Part shown: one piece after another, positions 25,584-36,193 of the stretch
How positions within the stretch are numbered: position 1 is the first letter of the stretch
Layout of the letters: each line of letters opens with the position of its first letter
NCBI RefSeq assembly: GCF_003390885.1
Contig: NZ_QMEL01000005.1
Coordinates: 168,632-232,631 of the forward strand
Direction of reading: 5' to 3'
DNA length: 64,000 nt
Source: Pelagibacterium sediminicola
GTDB taxonomy: Bacteria > Pseudomonadota > Alphaproteobacteria > Rhizobiales > Devosiaceae
Position numbers and translations under genes: made by a program
Notes under the pieces: generated by a model
Told to the model about the DNA's origin: nothing
The model's database searches: none
What the model saw: the letters and a program-made list of their open reading frames with translations, nothing else

Positions 25584-25764
25584 GCGTGATCTCCTAAACG
25601 TTTATATGGGGTTTCCCCCGACTTCTTTCAACAACAAGGGACCGGCATTCGATCCCCTTCACCCTGGAAGGAACCGAATCCAGCCCTCGAGATTTCTGAG
25701 ACTGGGCGCGGTTCTAAGGACTTGAGCGGCCAAAGTCAACTGGCCCCCTTGCCCAAAATTGCAA

Positions 25765-26331
25765 CTATTGCAAGGCCTGCCGGATCGCGGCAGTAACCTC
25801 TTCGATGGGCTGCATTCCATCAACAGATTTGAGCAGTCCGCGTTCCGTGTAATATTTTACGAGCGGCGCGGTCTGTTCTTCATAGACGCCGAGACGCTTG
25901 CGCAGCACTTCCTCATTGTCGTCGGCGCGCGCACCGCCCGATTCCCTGGCCCGGTTGATGATCCGTTCCACCAGAATATCGGCGCCCGCCTTGATCTCGA
26001 TCACCGCATCGAGATGCAGTCCCTTGCGGTCCAGCATGTGGGTGAGCGCATCGGCCTGCGCGATGGTGCGCGGGAAGCCGTCGAGAATGAACCCGTTCGC
26101 GCAATCCGGCTCGTCCATGCGGTCCGAGATAATGCCCGATACGATCGCGTCCGAAACCAGATCGCCCCGATCCACGATCGCCTTTGCCTCAAGCCCCATG
26201 GGGGTCTTGGCCGCAATGGCGGCGCGCAACATGTCACCGGTCGAAAGCTGGGGAATACCGTAAGTCTGGACGAGAATCTGCGCCTGTGTCCCCTTCCCCG
26301 CCCCCGGCGGGCCCAACAGTATCAACCTCAT
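25765..26331 (-). CDS. adk: Adenylate kinase
   Basis: Adk interconverts ATP + AMP and two ADP. The 188-residue protein has the P-loop [10 protein letters not shown] at 7-16, the AMP-binding [20 protein letters not shown] and the [20 protein letters not shown] segment. The LID region is the short form, without the zinc-finger cysteines, typical of alphaproteobacteria. Its ATG overlaps the secY stop by four bases, which suggests coupled translation; this secY-adk pairing is conserved in bacteria. Confidence 0.97.
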   Translation of the reverse strand: MRLILLGPPGAGKGTQAQILVQTYGIPQLSTGDMLRAAIAAKTPMGLEAKAIVDRGDLVSDAIVSGIISDRMDEPDCANGFILDGFPRTIAQADALTHMLDRKGLHLDAVIEIKAGADILVERIINRARESGGARADDNEEVLRKRLGVYEEQTAPLVKYYTERGLLKSVDGMQPIEEVTAAIRQALQ

Positions 26332-27662
26332 CTGCGGCGTCCTCCCAAACGTGACTTCTTGACCATGCCCTCATACTGCTGGGCAATCAGATGGCTTTGG
26401 ATCTGGCTGACCGTATCGAGCGTCACCGTGACCATGATGAGCAGAGATGTACCGCCCAGGAACGCCGAAATGTTGAGCTGGCTCAGGAACACTTCCGGGA
26501 TCAACGCGACAACGGTCAGATAAACCGCACCGACCACCGTGATACGTGTCAGCACGAAGTCTATGTGCTGAGCGGTGCGCTCGCCGGGACGGATACCCGG
26601 GATGAAGCCCCCCGAACGCTTGAGATTGTCGGCAGTCTCGGTCGGGTTGAACACGATGGAGGTGTAAAAGAAGGAAAAGAAAATGATCATCGCCGCAAAC
26701 AGCGCCAGATAAAGCGGCTGGCCACGACCAAGAACGGCGGAAATCACCTGCAGCCACTGCGGGGCGTCGCCCTGCGCGGTGAAGGTTGCAATGGTCGCCG
26801 GCAGCAGGAGCAGCGAGGACGCGAAGATCACTGGGATAACGCCCGAAGTGTTGAGCTTGAGCGGCAGGTGCGAGGTATCGCCCTGATACATCTTGTTGCC
26901 GACCTGGCGCTTCGGATACTGGATCAGCAGGCGTCGCTGGGCGCGCTCGAAAAAGACGATCACGGCAATGACGAGCACCGCGACGACCAGAATGCCGACC
27001 ACGGCGATCGTGGGCAGCGCGCCGGTGCGGCTCAATTCGAGCGTCTGGGCGATGGTGCCCGGCAGGGAGGCGACGATACCGGCGAAAATAATCAGCGAAA
27101 TGCCGTTACCGATGCCGCGCGCGGTCATCTGCTCGCCGATCCACATCAGGAACATGGTGCCGCCAACCAGCGTGATGACGGTCGAGATGCGGAAGAACCA
27201 GCCCGGATCTGCGACGACCCCCTCGCTGGCCTCGAGCCCGATGGCGATGCCGTATGCCTGGATGGCGCAGAACACGACGGTCAGGTAGCGCGTGTACTGG
27301 TTCATCTTGCGCCGCCCGCTCTCGCCCTCTTTCTTGAGCGCTTCGAGGCGCGGTGAGGCGGACGACATTACCTGGATGACGATGGAGGCGGTGATGTAGG
27401 GAATGAGGTTGAGCGCAAAGATCGCCAGACGCTCGACGGCGCCGCCCGCGAACATGTTGAACAGACCGAAAATCCCGCCCTGTGCCTGCCGGAAGGTCGA
27501 GGCGAACGCATCGGGGTCGATGCCGGGGATCGGGATATAGGTGCCGAGGCGATAGACGAGCAGCGCGCCGAGCGTGAACAGGATGCGCTTTTGCAGGTCC
27601 TTGGCCTTGGAGAAGGTCGAGAAGCTCAGGTTACGGGCCAGTTGCTCGGCTGCAGACGCCAT
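26328..27662 (-). CDS. secY: Protein translocase subunit SecY
   Basis: SecY is the protein-conducting channel of the inner membrane. The 444-residue protein has ten predicted membrane helices, with [11 protein letters not shown] after helix 1, the plug region, the long cytoplasmic loop with [20 protein letters not shown] and the C-terminal [24 protein letters not shown] 201-nt gap separates it from rplO and holds a palindromic repeat plus overlapping hairpins. Its partner SecE is encoded at 54397-54591. Confidence 0.97.
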   Translation of the reverse strand: MASAAEQLARNLSFSTFSKAKDLQKRILFTLGALLVYRLGTYIPIPGIDPDAFASTFRQAQGGIFGLFNMFAGGAVERLAIFALNLIPYITASIVIQVMSSASPRLEALKKEGESGRRKMNQYTRYLTVVFCAIQAYGIAIGLEASEGVVADPGWFFRISTVITLVGGTMFLMWIGEQMTARGIGNGISLIIFAGIVASLPGTIAQTLELSRTGALPTIAVVGILVVAVLVIAVIVFFERAQRRLLIQYPKRQVGNKMYQGDTSHLPLKLNTSGVIPVIFASSLLLLPATIATFTAQGDAPQWLQVISAVLGRGQPLYLALFAAMIIFFSFFYTSIVFNPTETADNLKRSGGFIPGIRPGERTAQHIDFVLTRITVVGAVYLTVVALIPEVFLSQLNISAFLGGTSLLIMVTVTLDTVSQIQSHLIAQQYEGMVKKSRLGGRRR

Positions 27663-27686
27663 GACGGCTCCCTCAAGATGCTTTCA

Positions 27687-27730
27687 AAGCGCTTCGAGCA
27701 AAACCACTTTTGCGGTCCGGAAGCGCGACA
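27687..27730. repeat. Palindromic intergenic element, copy in the rplO-secY gap
   Basis: GCGCTTCGAGCAAAA, then CCACTTTTGCGGTCCGGAAG and CGCGACA. The outer arms (GCGCTTC / GAAGCGC) and inner arms (GCAAAA / TTTTGC) both pair. The arrangement matches the element at 28363-28412 and resembles a palindromic element I associate with Rhizobiales. Confidence 0.6.
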
Positions 27731-27784
27731 TATAAACTCAGAGCAAGCGAACGGGCCGCAACCGGCCCGAACGAGAAAGGTAGT

Positions 27785-27850
27785 GCTCTGATATAGTCAG
27801 AGCGCGCCCTCTTGCAATCCCCCAGACGGGATCGATTGCAGGGCGCGCTC
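27785..27850 (-). promoter_or_regulatory. Overlapping hairpins in the secY leader
   Basis: On the minus strand the transcript can first fold a long hairpin pairing 27834-27850 with 27800-27819 (GAGCGCGCCCT and GCAATC arms, with a small bulge). A second hairpin pairs 27797-27803 with 27785-27791 (GCTCTGA / TCAGAGC, 5-base loop). The two share bases 27800-27803, so they cannot both form fully. The region lies 120-185 nt before the secY start. Confidence 0.5.
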
Positions 27851-27863
27851 CAAAGTCGCAATA

Positions 27864-28343
27864 TTATTCTGCGTCGGCGGCGGCGCCGATCACGTCAACC
27901 TTGCCACCGGCAGCCTCGATAGCCGCCACGGCGCCGGCCGAAGCGTGATTAACCTTGAAGGTCACCTTCTTGGCCTTGAACTCGCCGCCATTGATCAGGC
28001 GCACACCATCCTTGGCGCGGCGGATGACACCCGCCTTGACCAGAGCTTCCGCGTCCACCACGCCCTTGGCATCGAGCTTGCCATTGTCGATGTAGAGCTG
28101 GATGCGATCGAGACGCACCGCGTTCCACTTCTTGGCGAACGGGTTGTTGAAGCCGCGCTTGGGCAGCCGCATGTGCAGCGGCATCTGCCCGCCTTCAAAC
28201 CCGTTGATGGTGACGCCCGAGCGGGACTTCTGCCCCTTGACGCCCCGGCCACCGGTCTTGCCCAGGCCCGAACCAATGCCGCGCCCGACGCGGACCTTGG
28301 CCTTGAGGGCCCCCGGCTTGTCGGCGATCTGATTGAGTTTCAT
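27864..28343 (-). CDS. rplO: 50S ribosomal protein L15
   Basis: L15 threads into the large subunit and stabilises several rRNA domains late in assembly. The 159-residue protein (144 in E. coli) begins [45 protein letters not shown], the Gly/Arg-rich extension of the family, and ends with a predicted alpha-beta domain. An 80-nt gap with a palindromic element separates it from rpmD. Confidence 0.98.
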   Translation of the reverse strand: MKLNQIADKPGALKAKVRVGRGIGSGLGKTGGRGVKGQKSRSGVTINGFEGGQMPLHMRLPKRGFNNPFAKKWNAVRLDRIQLYIDNGKLDAKGVVDAEALVKAGVIRRAKDGVRLINGGEFKAKKVTFKVNHASAGAVAAIEAAGGKVDVIGAAADAE

Positions 28344-28362
28344 ATCGAAAAAATCCTAGCTG

Positions 28363-28412
28363 GAGCGTTTCCAGAAAAAGTGGGTACCACTTTTTCGGTT
28401 CGGGAACGCGAC
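28363..28412. repeat. Palindromic intergenic element between rpmD and rplO
   Basis: GAGCGTTTCC, then AAAAAGTGG-GTA-CCACTTTTT (a perfect inner palindrome), then CGGTTCGGGAACGCGACA. The outer arms GCGTTTCC / GGGAACGC also pair. A second, diverged copy is at 27687-27730. Confidence 0.75.
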
Positions 28413-28423
28413 AAACTCAAGAA

Positions 28424-28615
28424 CTACTTCTCGTCCACGACGCGGACGAGATGAGAGATCTTGTTGATCATGCCGCGCACGGCAGGCGTATCCTCGAGCT
28501 CGCGGCGGCGATGCATCTTGTTGAGCCCAAGACCCACGAGCGTGGCGCGCTGGTCGGCGGTGCGGCGGATCGGCGACCCGATCTGCTCAACGGTAATGGT
28601 CGATTTCTTGGCCAT
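28424..28615 (-). CDS. rpmD: 50S ribosomal protein L30
   Basis: L30 is a small protein on the surface of the large subunit, missing from some bacteria but present here. The 63-residue protein has the family core [30 protein letters not shown]. It follows rpsE by 24 nt. Confidence 0.97.
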   Translation of the reverse strand: MAKKSTITVEQIGSPIRRTADQRATLVGLGLNKMHRRRELEDTPAVRGMINKISHLVRVVDEK

Positions 28616-28639
28616 AATCGTTCTCCTCGAACCCTCTTA

Positions 28640-29173
28640 TCAGGCGTCGACGGCGGCTTCGCCGCGGCGCGCCTGGAGTTCGGACACCTTGATCCCGCGA
28701 CGGGCGGCAACCGAACGGGGGCTGTCAACGTTCCTGAGCGCGTCGAAAGTGGCGCGGATCATGTTGTAGGGGTTCGCCGAACCCTGGCTCTTGGCGACGA
28801 TGTCGTTGATGCCAAGGGTCTCGAACACGGCACGCATCGGGCCACCGGCGATGATGCCGGTACCGGCGGGAGCCGCACGCAGCAGGACCTTGCCAGCGCC
28901 GTGGCGGCCGGCAACGTCGTGGTGCAGCGTACGGGCTTCACGCAGCGGGACGCGGATCATCTGGCGCTTGGCCTGTTCGGTCGCCTTGCGGATGGCTTCG
29001 GGCACTTCGCGCGCCTTGCCATGACCGAAACCGACGCGACCCTTCTGGTCACCCACGACGACGAGCGCGGCAAAGCCGAACCGACGGCCACCCTTCACCA
29101 CCTTGGCGACGCGGTTGATGTGCACCAGCCGATCGACAAATTCGCTTTCGCGCTCTTGAATGTCTCTGCTCAT
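28640..29173 (-). CDS. rpsE: 30S ribosomal protein S5
   Basis: S5 affects decoding accuracy and helps form the mRNA entry site with S3 and S4. In 177 residues the N-terminal double-stranded-RNA-binding fold ([32 protein letters not shown]) carries the GG turn where spectinomycin resistance arises; it looks wild type. The C-terminal half has [23 protein letters not shown]. It follows rplR by 21 nt. Confidence 0.98.
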   Translation of the reverse strand: MSRDIQERESEFVDRLVHINRVAKVVKGGRRFGFAALVVVGDQKGRVGFGHGKAREVPEAIRKATEQAKRQMIRVPLREARTLHHDVAGRHGAGKVLLRAAPAGTGIIAGGPMRAVFETLGINDIVAKSQGSANPYNMIRATFDALRNVDSPRSVAARRGIKVSELQARRGEAAVDA

Positions 29174-29194
29174 AGTTCTTCTTTCTCGCCGCGG

Positions 29195-29548
29195 TTAGAA
29201 CTGCAGGCCGCCCTCGCGGGCAGCGTCTGCGAGGGCCTTTACCCGGCCGTGGAAAATGTAGGCGCCACGATCGAAGATGACATCGGTAACCCCTGCCTTC
29301 TTGGCACGCTCGGCGACAGCCTTGCCCACCTCGGCGGCAGCGGCGGTGTTCCCGCCATTCTTGATCTTGAGGTCCTTTTCGAGCGTGGACGCGGACGCAA
29401 GCGTCACGCCCTGCACATCGTCAATGACCTGTGCGTAGATGTTCTTGTCCGAACGGAAGACCGACAGGCGCGGACGGCCGTTGGCACGGGCCCTGAGGGT
29501 CCGACGAACCCGCGCCTTGCGGCGTTCAATACCAGAAAGCTTAGCCAT
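29195..29548 (-). CDS. rplR: 50S ribosomal protein L18
   Basis: L18 binds 5S rRNA with L5 and helps dock it into the large subunit. ATG 29548 ([16 protein letters not shown]) gives 117 residues, the E. coli length; a TTG three codons upstream is also open. The conserved [20 protein letters not shown] segment and the C-terminal [24 protein letters not shown] are present. Confidence 0.97.
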   Translation of the reverse strand: MAKLSGIERRKARVRRTLRARANGRPRLSVFRSDKNIYAQVIDDVQGVTLASASTLEKDLKIKNGGNTAAAAEVGKAVAERAKKAGVTDVIFDRGAYIFHGRVKALADAAREGGLQF

Positions 29549-29560
29549 ATCGACCAATCC

Positions 29561-30094
29561 TTACTTCTTCTTGCCTTCCTTGCGGAAGATGTACTCGTCG
29601 ACGTAGCGCACACCCTTGCCCTTGTAGGGCTCCGGCGGACGGAACTCGCGGATATTGGCGGCGACCTGCCCCACCTGCTGCTTGTCGATGCCCGTCACGA
29701 CGATTTCCGTCTGGGTCGGGGCGGCAAGCGAAATGCCGTCGGGAGCCTTGTAGATCACTTCATGGCTGAACCCGAGCGAGAGCTTGAGGTCAGATCCCTG
29801 CATCTGGGCGCGGTAACCGACACCCGTGATCGCCAGCTTCTTTTCAAAGCCCGTGGAGACACCGGTGACGATGTTCTGGACCAGCGTGCGCGACAACCCC
29901 CAGGCCGAGCGGGCCTCGCGGCTATCGTCGACCGGGGTGACGACGACGCCCTCTTCGGTCATCTCGGGCTTGACGGCATCCACGAGCACGACCGAGAGTT
30001 CGCCCTTGGAACCCTTGGCGGTGACCTGCTGGCCATCGACCGTGACCGTCACGCCGCTGACCGGTGCTACCGGCTTCTTGCCAATACGCGACAT
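29561..30094 (-). CDS. rplF: 50S ribosomal protein L6
   Basis: L6 lies beside the sarcin-ricin loop near the factor-binding site. The 177-residue protein equals E. coli in length and has two related domains. It opens [17 protein letters not shown] and has the C-terminal signature [24 protein letters not shown]. It follows rpsH by 45 nt. Confidence 0.98.
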   Translation of the reverse strand: MSRIGKKPVAPVSGVTVTVDGQQVTAKGSKGELSVVLVDAVKPEMTEEGVVVTPVDDSREARSAWGLSRTLVQNIVTGVSTGFEKKLAITGVGYRAQMQGSDLKLSLGFSHEVIYKAPDGISLAAPTQTEIVVTGIDKQQVGQVAANIREFRPPEPYKGKGVRYVDEYIFRKEGKKK

Positions 30095-30139
30095 TTTTCT
30101 TCGCCTTCTTTCAAGTTGGTGGGGTCTCCTCCTCGCGCC

Positions 30140-30538
30140 TTAGAAGACGCGGCAGAGGACCTCACCGCCAACATTTTCAGCACGCGCCTGGTGATCGGCC
30201 ATCACACCCTTGGGGGTGCTGAGGATCGAGACACCAAGGCCGTTACCGACCACGGGGATATTCTTGACGGATGCGTACACCCGGCGGCCGGGCTTGGACA
30301 CACGCTGCAGCTCGCGGATCGCGGGCTGGTTTTCCGAGTATTTGAGTTCGATGTCGAACTCGGCCAGGCCGTTATCGGTGGCCACTTCATTGTAGCCGCG
30401 GATGTAGCCTTCTGACTTCAGAACATCCAGAACGTGGGCGCGCAGGGACGAGGCCGGGGTCCGGACCACGTCGCGGCGACGCAACTGCGCGTTACGGATG
30501 CGGGTCAGCATATCGCCAAGAGGATCGGTGAGCGTCAT
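30140..30538 (-). CDS. rpsH: 30S ribosomal protein S8
   Basis: S8 binds the central domain of 16S rRNA early in assembly; in E. coli it also represses its own operon. The 132-residue protein has [14 protein letters not shown] at the start and the C-terminal [33 protein letters not shown] motif. It follows rpsN by 12 nt. Confidence 0.98.
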   Translation of the reverse strand: MTLTDPLGDMLTRIRNAQLRRRDVVRTPASSLRAHVLDVLKSEGYIRGYNEVATDNGLAEFDIELKYSENQPAIRELQRVSKPGRRVYASVKNIPVVGNGLGVSILSTPKGVMADHQARAENVGGEVLCRVF

Positions 30539-30550
30539 ATCAGTTCTTCC

Positions 30551-30856
30551 TTACCAGCTCGACTTGACCAGGCCCGGGATCAAACCCATCGACCCAAGTT
30601 CACGCAGCGCGATACGGCTGAGCTTGAGCTTGCGATAATATCCACGCGGACGGCCCGACACCTCGCAGCGATTGCGCACGCGGACCGGCGAGGCATTGCG
30701 CGGCAACTCGGCCAGCTTGAGCTGTGCGGCGAAGCGCTCCTCGAACGAAAGGCTTTCGTCCCGGGTCTTCGCCTTGAGGGCAGCGCGCTTGTCGGCATAT
30801 TGCTTGGCGAGCTTTGCGCGGCGCTTGTTCTTTTCGATGGAGCTTGTCTTGGCCAT
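30551..30856 (-). CDS. rpsN: 30S ribosomal protein S14
   Basis: S14 is in the head of the small subunit. The 101-residue form has no CxxC zinc ligands: the conserved region reads [35 protein letters not shown]. It is therefore the long, zinc-independent type. It follows rplE by 36 nt. Confidence 0.98.
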   Translation of the reverse strand: MAKTSSIEKNKRRAKLAKQYADKRAALKAKTRDESLSFEERFAAQLKLAELPRNASPVRVRNRCEVSGRPRGYYRKLKLSRIALRELGSMGLIPGLVKSSW

Positions 30857-30892
30857 CCAGTTCTCTCTTTCGTCTCTTTTCCCTGTCCCGGC

Positions 30893-31447
30893 CTATTGGC
30901 GGAACGGGAAATTGAAAGCCTTGAGAAGCGCGCGCGCTTCATCGTCGGTCTTTGCTGTGGTGCAGACGATCACGTCCATGCCCCAGACCTGATCGATCTG
31001 GTCATAGTTGATCTCGGGGAACACGATGTGTTCCTTGATGCCCATGGCAAAGTTGCCGCGGCCATCGAAACTCTTGGGGTTGAGCCCACGGAAGTCACGC
31101 ACACGCGGCAGGGCCACGTTCACGAGACGATCGATGAACTCGTACATCTGGGCCTTGCGCAGCGTGACCTTCACGCCCAGTGCCATACCCTCGCGAACCT
31201 TGAAGCCCGCAATGGAGTTGCGCGCATGGGTGATGACGCCCTTCTGCCCGGCGATCTTTTCGAGATCGGCGAGCGCCGCCTTCACCTTCTTGGAATCCGC
31301 AACCGCTTCGCCGACGCCCATGTTGATCACGACCTTGTCGAGCTTGGGGACTTCCATCGGGTTCTTGTAGTTGAAGGTCTCGACGAGACCTGCGCGCACC
31401 ACATCGTCATAATGGGTGCGAAGGCGCGGGATATATGTCTCAGCCAT
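30893..31447 (-). CDS. rplE: 50S ribosomal protein L5
   Basis: L5 binds 5S rRNA and forms the B1b bridge to the small-subunit head. The 184-residue protein has [20 protein letters not shown], the [16 protein letters not shown] loop that approaches the P site, and FNYKNPM upstream. Its start lies eight bases inside the end of rplX. Confidence 0.98.
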   Translation of the reverse strand: MAETYIPRLRTHYDDVVRAGLVETFNYKNPMEVPKLDKVVINMGVGEAVADSKKVKAALADLEKIAGQKGVITHARNSIAGFKVREGMALGVKVTLRKAQMYEFIDRLVNVALPRVRDFRGLNPKSFDGRGNFAMGIKEHIVFPEINYDQIDQVWGMDVIVCTTAKTDDEARALLKAFNFPFRQ

Positions 31448-31754
31448 CGATCACTTCTCCGGAACGCTTTGCGACGCGCTTTTTCACGCCGTCCTCGATC
31501 TTGAAGCCGACGCGGGTCGGCTTGTTGTCCTTAGCATCCAGCAGCGCGATGTTGCTCAGGTGGATCGGGGCTTCCTTGGTGTAGATGCCCGCATCGCGCT
31601 CGGCGGTCTGCCGTGTATGGCGGCGCACGAGATTGACGCCCTGGACGATGGCGCGGGTCTCGGACGGAATGACCTGGGTCACCGTGCCGGTCTTGCCCTT
31701 GTCCTTGCCAGTCAGAACGATGACCTTGTCACCCTTTTTGATCTTGGCGGCCAT
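31440..31754 (-). CDS. rplX: 50S ribosomal protein L24
   Basis: L24 starts large-subunit assembly by binding the 5' end of 23S rRNA. The 104-residue protein has the KOW motif near the start ([24 protein letters not shown]) and the [13 protein letters not shown] segment. It overlaps rplN by one base and rplE by eight. Confidence 0.98.
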   Translation of the reverse strand: MAAKIKKGDKVIVLTGKDKGKTGTVTQVIPSETRAIVQGVNLVRRHTRQTAERDAGIYTKEAPIHLSNIALLDAKDNKPTRVGFKIEDGVKKRVAKRSGEVIDG

Positions 31755-32122
31755 TACAGCACCTCCGGGGCGAGCGAAATGATCTTCATGTGATTTTTCG
31801 CACGCAGCTCACGCGGAACCGGGCCGAAGATACGGGTGCCGATCGGTTCCTTGTTATTGTTGATGATGACCGCGGCATTGCGGTCGAAACGGATCACTGT
31901 GCCATCGGGGCGGCGGATATCCGAAGCCGTACGCACCACGACGGCCTTCATCACCTGGCCCTTCTTGACGCGGCCGCGCGGAATGGCATCCTTGACCGAC
32001 ACCACGATGATGTCGCCAACGGACGCATACTTGCGATGCGAACCGCCCAGCACCTTGATGCACATAACACGACGGGCGCCCGAATTGTCGGCCACGTCGA
32101 GATTTGTTTGCATCTGAATCAT
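31754..32122 (-). CDS. rplN: 50S ribosomal protein L14
   Basis: L14 lies on the intersubunit face next to L19 and is the docking site for the silencing factor RsfS. The 122-residue protein has [20 protein letters not shown] and the [28 protein letters not shown] end. It is 41 nt after rpsQ. Confidence 0.98.
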   Translation of the reverse strand: MIQMQTNLDVADNSGARRVMCIKVLGGSHRKYASVGDIIVVSVKDAIPRGRVKKGQVMKAVVVRTASDIRRPDGTVIRFDRNAAVIINNNKEPIGTRIFGPVPRELRAKNHMKIISLAPEVL

Positions 32123-32163
32123 GACTGATTGCCTTCTTTGATCTCAGTACGTTCCGCGGCCGA

Positions 32164-32397
32164 TCAGGCTTGCGTAACGAGTGTCCAACGCTTGTTTTTC
32201 GAGATGGGCGCTGTTTCCTCGATCTGTACGATATCGCCGACCTTGGCCGTGTTGGCCTCGTCATGAGCGTGGTACTTCTTGGAACGGCGGACCGTCTTCT
32301 TCATGATCGGATGGGTGAAGCGGCGCTCCACGTTCACCACGATCGTCTTGTCGTTCTTGTCGGAGACCACGGTCCCCTGCAGGATACGCTTGGGCAT
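32164..32397 (-). CDS. rpsQ: 30S ribosomal protein S17
   Basis: S17 binds the 5' domain of 16S rRNA early in assembly. The 77-residue protein has the OB-fold core [30 protein letters not shown] and [20 protein letters not shown]. It follows rpmC by 11 nt. Confidence 0.98.
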   Translation of the reverse strand: MPKRILQGTVVSDKNDKTIVVNVERRFTHPIMKKTVRRSKKYHAHDEANTAKVGDIVQIEETAPISKNKRWTLVTQA

Positions 32398-32408
32398 CTC
32401 GTGTCTCC

Positions 32409-32609
32409 TTACTTCGCTGCCGCGGTCTTTTCGGCGAGCACGGTCTTGACGCGCGCGATCTCGCGGCGGACCTTGCGCACCTGCGCGGTGTTTTCCAGCT
32501 GCTGGGTAGCGCGCTGGAAGCGCAGATTGAACTGCTCTTTCTTGAGGTCGACGAGCTCGGTCTTGAGTTCGTCCACCGTCTTTGCCCTAACGTCGCTCGG
32601 CTTGGCCAT
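32409..32609 (-). CDS. rpmC: 50S ribosomal protein L29
   Basis: L29 is a two-helix protein at the tunnel exit beside L23, where trigger factor and SRP dock. The 66-residue protein has [45 protein letters not shown] in the usual arrangement. It follows rplP by 12 nt. Confidence 0.97.
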   Translation of the reverse strand: MAKPSDVRAKTVDELKTELVDLKKEQFNLRFQRATQQLENTAQVRKVRREIARVKTVLAEKTAAAK

Positions 32610-32621
32610 CGCTATACGTCC

Positions 32622-33035
32622 TTAATCTGCAATGCGGCTGACGAACCGCGTCTTGATCGGCAACTTCATGGCCGCAAGACGCAGAGCTTCACGCGCAACT
32701 TCTTCACTCACGCCGTCGATCTCGAACATGACCCGGCCGGGCTTGACGCGGGCGGCCCAGAATTCGGGAGCCCCCTTGCCCTTACCCATACGAACTTCAG
32801 TCGGCTTGGACGACACCGGCACATCCGGGAACACCCGGATCCACACACGGCCGGCGCGCTTCATGTAACGAGTCATCGCGCGGCGTGCTGCCTCGATCTG
32901 GCGGGCGGTTATACGCTCAGGCTCCTGCGCCTTCAAGCCATATTCGCCAAAATTGAGGGCAAAGCCCCCTTTGGCGACGCCGTGGATCCGGCCCTTGTGG
33001 GCCTTGCGGAACTTTGTACGCTTCGGTTGCAACAT
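32622..33035 (-). CDS. rplP: 50S ribosomal protein L16
   Basis: L16 lines the A-site tRNA path and completes the large subunit late in assembly. The 137-residue protein begins [19 protein letters not shown] and has the [29 protein letters not shown] segment. It follows rpsC by five bases. Confidence 0.98.
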   Translation of the reverse strand: MLQPKRTKFRKAHKGRIHGVAKGGFALNFGEYGLKAQEPERITARQIEAARRAMTRYMKRAGRVWIRVFPDVPVSSKPTEVRMGKGKGAPEFWAARVKPGRVMFEIDGVSEEVAREALRLAAMKLPIKTRFVSRIAD

Positions 33036-33040
33036 AATCT

Positions 33041-33757
33041 TTAATTCCTGTCACCGGCCGGACCGCGACGGCCCTGCCCGCCACCGTCGCCACCTTCGGT
33101 GGCGCGGCGCTCGTGAGCCATCGGATCGTGTTCCATGATCTCGCCCTTGAAGATCCAGACCTTGATCCCGATGATCCCGTAGGTCGTGGAGGCTTCGGCG
33201 ACACCGTAATCCACGTCCGCGCGCAGCGTGTGGAGCGGAACGCGGCCCTCGCGGTACCACTCGGTGCGTGCGATGTCCGCACCGCCGAGACGGCCGCCAA
33301 CGTTGACGCGGATACCCTGCGCGCCCATGCGCATCGCCGTCTGCACGGCGCGCTTCATGGCCCGGCGGAATGCCACGCGGCGTTCGAGCTGCTGGGCAAT
33401 GCCCTGGGCGACCAGCGTCGCATCGGTTTCCGGCTTGCGCACTTCAACGATGTTGATGTGCACTTCCGAACTGGTGAACTTCTTGACCTTGGAGCGGATC
33501 TTCTCGATGTCCGCGCCCTTCTTGCCGATGACGATACCCGGACGGGCCGAGTGGATCGTGATGCGGCACTTGCGGTGCGGGCGCTCGATGACGATCTTGG
33601 AAACCGCTGCCTGCTTGAGGTCTTCCTCGAGCATCTCACGAATCTTGAGATCTTCCTGCAGGAGCGAGCCGAACTCGCCCTTGTTGGCGTACCAGCGGGA
33701 ATCCCAAGTCCGGTTGATGCCGAGCCGAAGCCCGATCGGATTAACTTTCTGTCCCAT
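33041..33757 (-). CDS. rpsC: 30S ribosomal protein S3
   Basis: S3 guards the mRNA entry channel and takes part in the ribosomal helicase. In 238 residues a KH domain with [21 protein letters not shown] is followed by the C-terminal domain ([25 protein letters not shown]). The tail after about residue 212 is Gly/Arg-rich ([17 protein letters not shown]). It overlaps rplV by one base. Confidence 0.98.
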   Translation of the reverse strand: MGQKVNPIGLRLGINRTWDSRWYANKGEFGSLLQEDLKIREMLEEDLKQAAVSKIVIERPHRKCRITIHSARPGIVIGKKGADIEKIRSKVKKFTSSEVHINIVEVRKPETDATLVAQGIAQQLERRVAFRRAMKRAVQTAMRMGAQGIRVNVGGRLGGADIARTEWYREGRVPLHTLRADVDYGVAEASTTYGIIGIKVWIFKGEIMEHDPMAHERRATEGGDGGGQGRRGPAGDRN

Positions 33758-34137
33758 CAGGCAGTCTCCTCGACTTCACGGACAACGATGGTCAGGTGCG
33801 AGAACGGCTTCTCGATCCGCGCGCCGCGACCGCGGGCCCGGGCCTTGAAGCGCTTCATCACCAGCGCCTTTCCGACAAAAGCCTCGGCAACCACCAGCGA
33901 ATCGGTGTCGAGACCATGATTGTTCTCGGCATTCGCGATGGCGCTCTCAAGGGTCTTCTTGACCGATTCCGAAATCCGCTTGCGCGAGAATTCGAGTTCG
34001 GCCAGAGCCTTGTCGACCTTCTTGCCGCGGATCTGCGCGGCAACCAGGTTCAGCTTCTGGGGGCTGGTACGAACCATGCGCAGGATGGCCTTGGCCTCAT
34101 TATCCCCGAGCATGCGCTCGTTCTTTGGCTTGCCCAT
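33757..34137 (-). CDS. rplV: 50S ribosomal protein L22
   Basis: L22 extends a beta hairpin into the exit tunnel; changes there give macrolide resistance. The 126-residue protein has [23 protein letters not shown], the hairpin region [25 protein letters not shown] and no visible insertion at the tip. It is a few bases from rpsS. Confidence 0.98.
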   Translation of the reverse strand: MGKPKNERMLGDNEAKAILRMVRTSPQKLNLVAAQIRGKKVDKALAELEFSRKRISESVKKTLESAIANAENNHGLDTDSLVVAEAFVGKALVMKRFKARARGRGARIEKPFSHLTIVVREVEETA

Positions 34138-34140
34138 CTT

Positions 34141-34419
34141 TTATTTCCTCTTCGCCTTCTTGTCGGCCGCGTGCCCGTAATAGGTGCGCGTGGGCGAAAA
34201 TTCACCGAACTTGTGGCCGATCATGTCCTCGGAGACGCTCACCGGGATATGCTTCTGACCGTTATAGACTCCGAAGGTCAGGCCAACGAACTGCGGCAAG
34301 ATCGTCGAGCGGCGGCTCCAGATCTTGATGACCTCGTTGCGGCCCGATTCACGGACCTTGTCTGCCTTCTTGAGCAGATACCCGTCAACGAACGGGCCTT
34401 TCCAGACGGAACGTGACAT
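34141..34419 (-). CDS. rpsS: 30S ribosomal protein S19
   Basis: S19 pairs with S13 in the head of the small subunit. The 92-residue protein has [39 protein letters not shown] and the [25 protein letters not shown] end. It is five bases from rplB. Confidence 0.98.
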   Translation of the reverse strand: MSRSVWKGPFVDGYLLKKADKVRESGRNEVIKIWSRRSTILPQFVGLTFGVYNGQKHIPVSVSEDMIGHKFGEFSPTRTYYGHAADKKAKRK

Positions 34420-34424
34420 GGCGC

Positions 34425-35264
34425 TTACCTGCCCTTCTTCTGATGACGCGAGCGGATGATGAACTTGTCCGTCGCCTTGTTGGTGCGGGTGCGCTTGCCC
34501 TTGGTCGGCTTGCCCCAGGGCGTCACGGGGTGACGGCCACCGGAAGTGCGGCCTTCACCACCACCATGCGGGTGGTCGACCGGGTTCATCGCGACACCGC
34601 GAACGTTCGGACGCCGGCCCAGCCAGCGGCTGCGCCCGGCCTTGCCCAGATTGGTGTTCGAGTGATCCGGATTGGATACCGAACCCACCGTTGCAAGGCA
34701 CGTCCCGTGGACGCGGCGCTGCTCGCCCGAATTGAGGCGAAGGACCGCCCAGCCGGAGTCGCGGCCCACATACTGCGCGTAGCCACCAGCGGAACGGGCC
34801 ATCTGCCCGCCCTTGCGCGGCTTCATCTCGATGTTGTGGACGATGGTGCCCACCGGCATCTTCTCGAGCGGCATCGCATTGCCGGGCTTCACGTCGACCG
34901 CGTTCATCGAGGAGACGATCTTGTCGCCGGCCGCCAGACGCTGCGGAGCCAGGATATAGGCCTGCTCGCCGTCCTCATAGGTCACCAGAGCGATGAATGC
35001 GGTCCGGTTTGGATCGTATTCTAGACGCTCGACGGTGCCCACGACGTCGAACTTGGTACGCTTGAAATCGACCAGACGATACCGGCGCTTGTGCCCGCCA
35101 CCACGTGAATAGACGGTCGTGCGGCCACGGTTGTTGCGGCCGCCGGACTTGCTCAGACCTTCGGTCAGTTTCTTGACCGGGCCGCCATTCCACAGTTCGG
35201 ACCGATCGATACCGACGAGCTGACGCTGGCCTGACGAGGTCGGATTATAATGCTTCAAAGCCAT
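34425..35264 (-). CDS. rplB: 50S ribosomal protein L2
   Basis: L2 is essential for subunit joining and supports the peptidyl-transferase centre. In 279 residues the conserved His lies in the loop [21 protein letters not shown]. Other signatures are [18 protein letters not shown] and the [20 protein letters not shown] segment. It follows rplW by 18 nt. Confidence 0.98.
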   Translation of the reverse strand: MALKHYNPTSSGQRQLVGIDRSELWNGGPVKKLTEGLSKSGGRNNRGRTTVYSRGGGHKRRYRLVDFKRTKFDVVGTVERLEYDPNRTAFIALVTYEDGEQAYILAPQRLAAGDKIVSSMNAVDVKPGNAMPLEKMPVGTIVHNIEMKPRKGGQMARSAGGYAQYVGRDSGWAVLRLNSGEQRRVHGTCLATVGSVSNPDHSNTNLGKAGRSRWLGRRPNVRGVAMNPVDHPHGGGEGRTSGGRHPVTPWGKPTKGKRTRTNKATDKFIIRSRHQKKGR

Positions 35265-35282
35265 TGTTCTTGTTCCCTAGCC

Positions 35283-35576
35283 TCACAGACCGGTCGAAAT
35301 ATCGATGGTCTGGCCGTCCACGAGCGTGACGATGGCCTTCTTCACATCCTTGCGCCGGCCAAGGAAGTTGCGGAACTTCTTGACCTTGCCCTTGCGCACG
35401 ATGGTGTTGACCGCCTTGACCTTGACCGAGAAAAGCTGCTCGACGGCGGCCTTGATGTCGGTCTTGGTTGCATCGATCGCCACATCGAAAACAACCTGGT
35501 TGTTTTCCGAAGCCATCGTCGACTTTTCAGTCACGACGGGGTTGCGGATGATGTCGTATGCCTTGAGCGCGCTCAT
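35283..35576 (-). CDS. rplW: 50S ribosomal protein L23
   Basis: L23 is the main docking site for trigger factor and SRP at the tunnel exit. The 97-residue protein has [30 protein letters not shown] and [30 protein letters not shown]. Its start overlaps the rplD stop by four bases. Confidence 0.98.
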   Translation of the reverse strand: MSALKAYDIIRNPVVTEKSTMASENNQVVFDVAIDATKTDIKAAVEQLFSVKVKAVNTIVRKGKVKKFRNFLGRRKDVKKAIVTLVDGQTIDISTGL

Positions 35577-36193
35577 TGGAACCGGCCCTCCAGCGCAGCA
35601 AGGGCGTCCTTGGTCAGGACCAGCTTCTCGCGGCGCAGAATATCATAAACGTTGATGCCCTGGGCCGGCAGAACGTCGATCTGGGGAATGTTGCGCGCGG
35701 CAAGCGCGAAATTCTTGTCCAGTTCGGCACCGCCGATGATCAGCGCATTGGAAAAACCAAGCTTGCCGAACGCCGCCTTCAGGGCCGCGGTCTTGGGCTC
35801 GGAGGCAACGGCGCTGTCGAGAATGACCAGTTCGCCCGCCTTGGCCTTGGCCGAAAGCGCGTGCTTTAGGGCAAGCGCCCGGACCTTCTTGGGCATCTCG
35901 ACGGCATGGCTGCGCGGGGTCGGACCAAACGCGCGGCCACCACCACGGAAGATGTTGGCCCGGCGCGAACCGTGACGCGCACCGCCGCCGCCCTTCTGGC
36001 GGCCGAACTTCTTGCCGGTCAGGGCAACCTCGCCACGATTCTTGACGTCGTGGGTGCCTGCCATGCGCTTCAGGAGCTGATAGCGAACCATGCGCTGGAT
36101 AAGGTCGGCGCGCGGCTCGAGACCGAACACGGTCTCATCGAGCTTTACCTTGCCCGCCGCCTTGCCCTCAAGGGTTGTTACCTGGAGTTCCAT
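35573..36193 (-). CDS. rplD: 50S ribosomal protein L4
   Basis: L4 reaches into the exit tunnel opposite L22. In 206 residues the tunnel loop is [33 protein letters not shown]. In E. coli L4 also represses the S10 operon; no similar leader was recognised here. It starts right after the rplC stop. Confidence 0.98.
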   Translation of the reverse strand: MELQVTTLEGKAAGKVKLDETVFGLEPRADLIQRMVRYQLLKRMAGTHDVKNRGEVALTGKKFGRQKGGGGARHGSRRANIFRGGGRAFGPTPRSHAVEMPKKVRALALKHALSAKAKAGELVILDSAVASEPKTAALKAAFGKLGFSNALIIGGAELDKNFALAARNIPQIDVLPAQGINVYDILRREKLVLTKDALAALEGRFQ

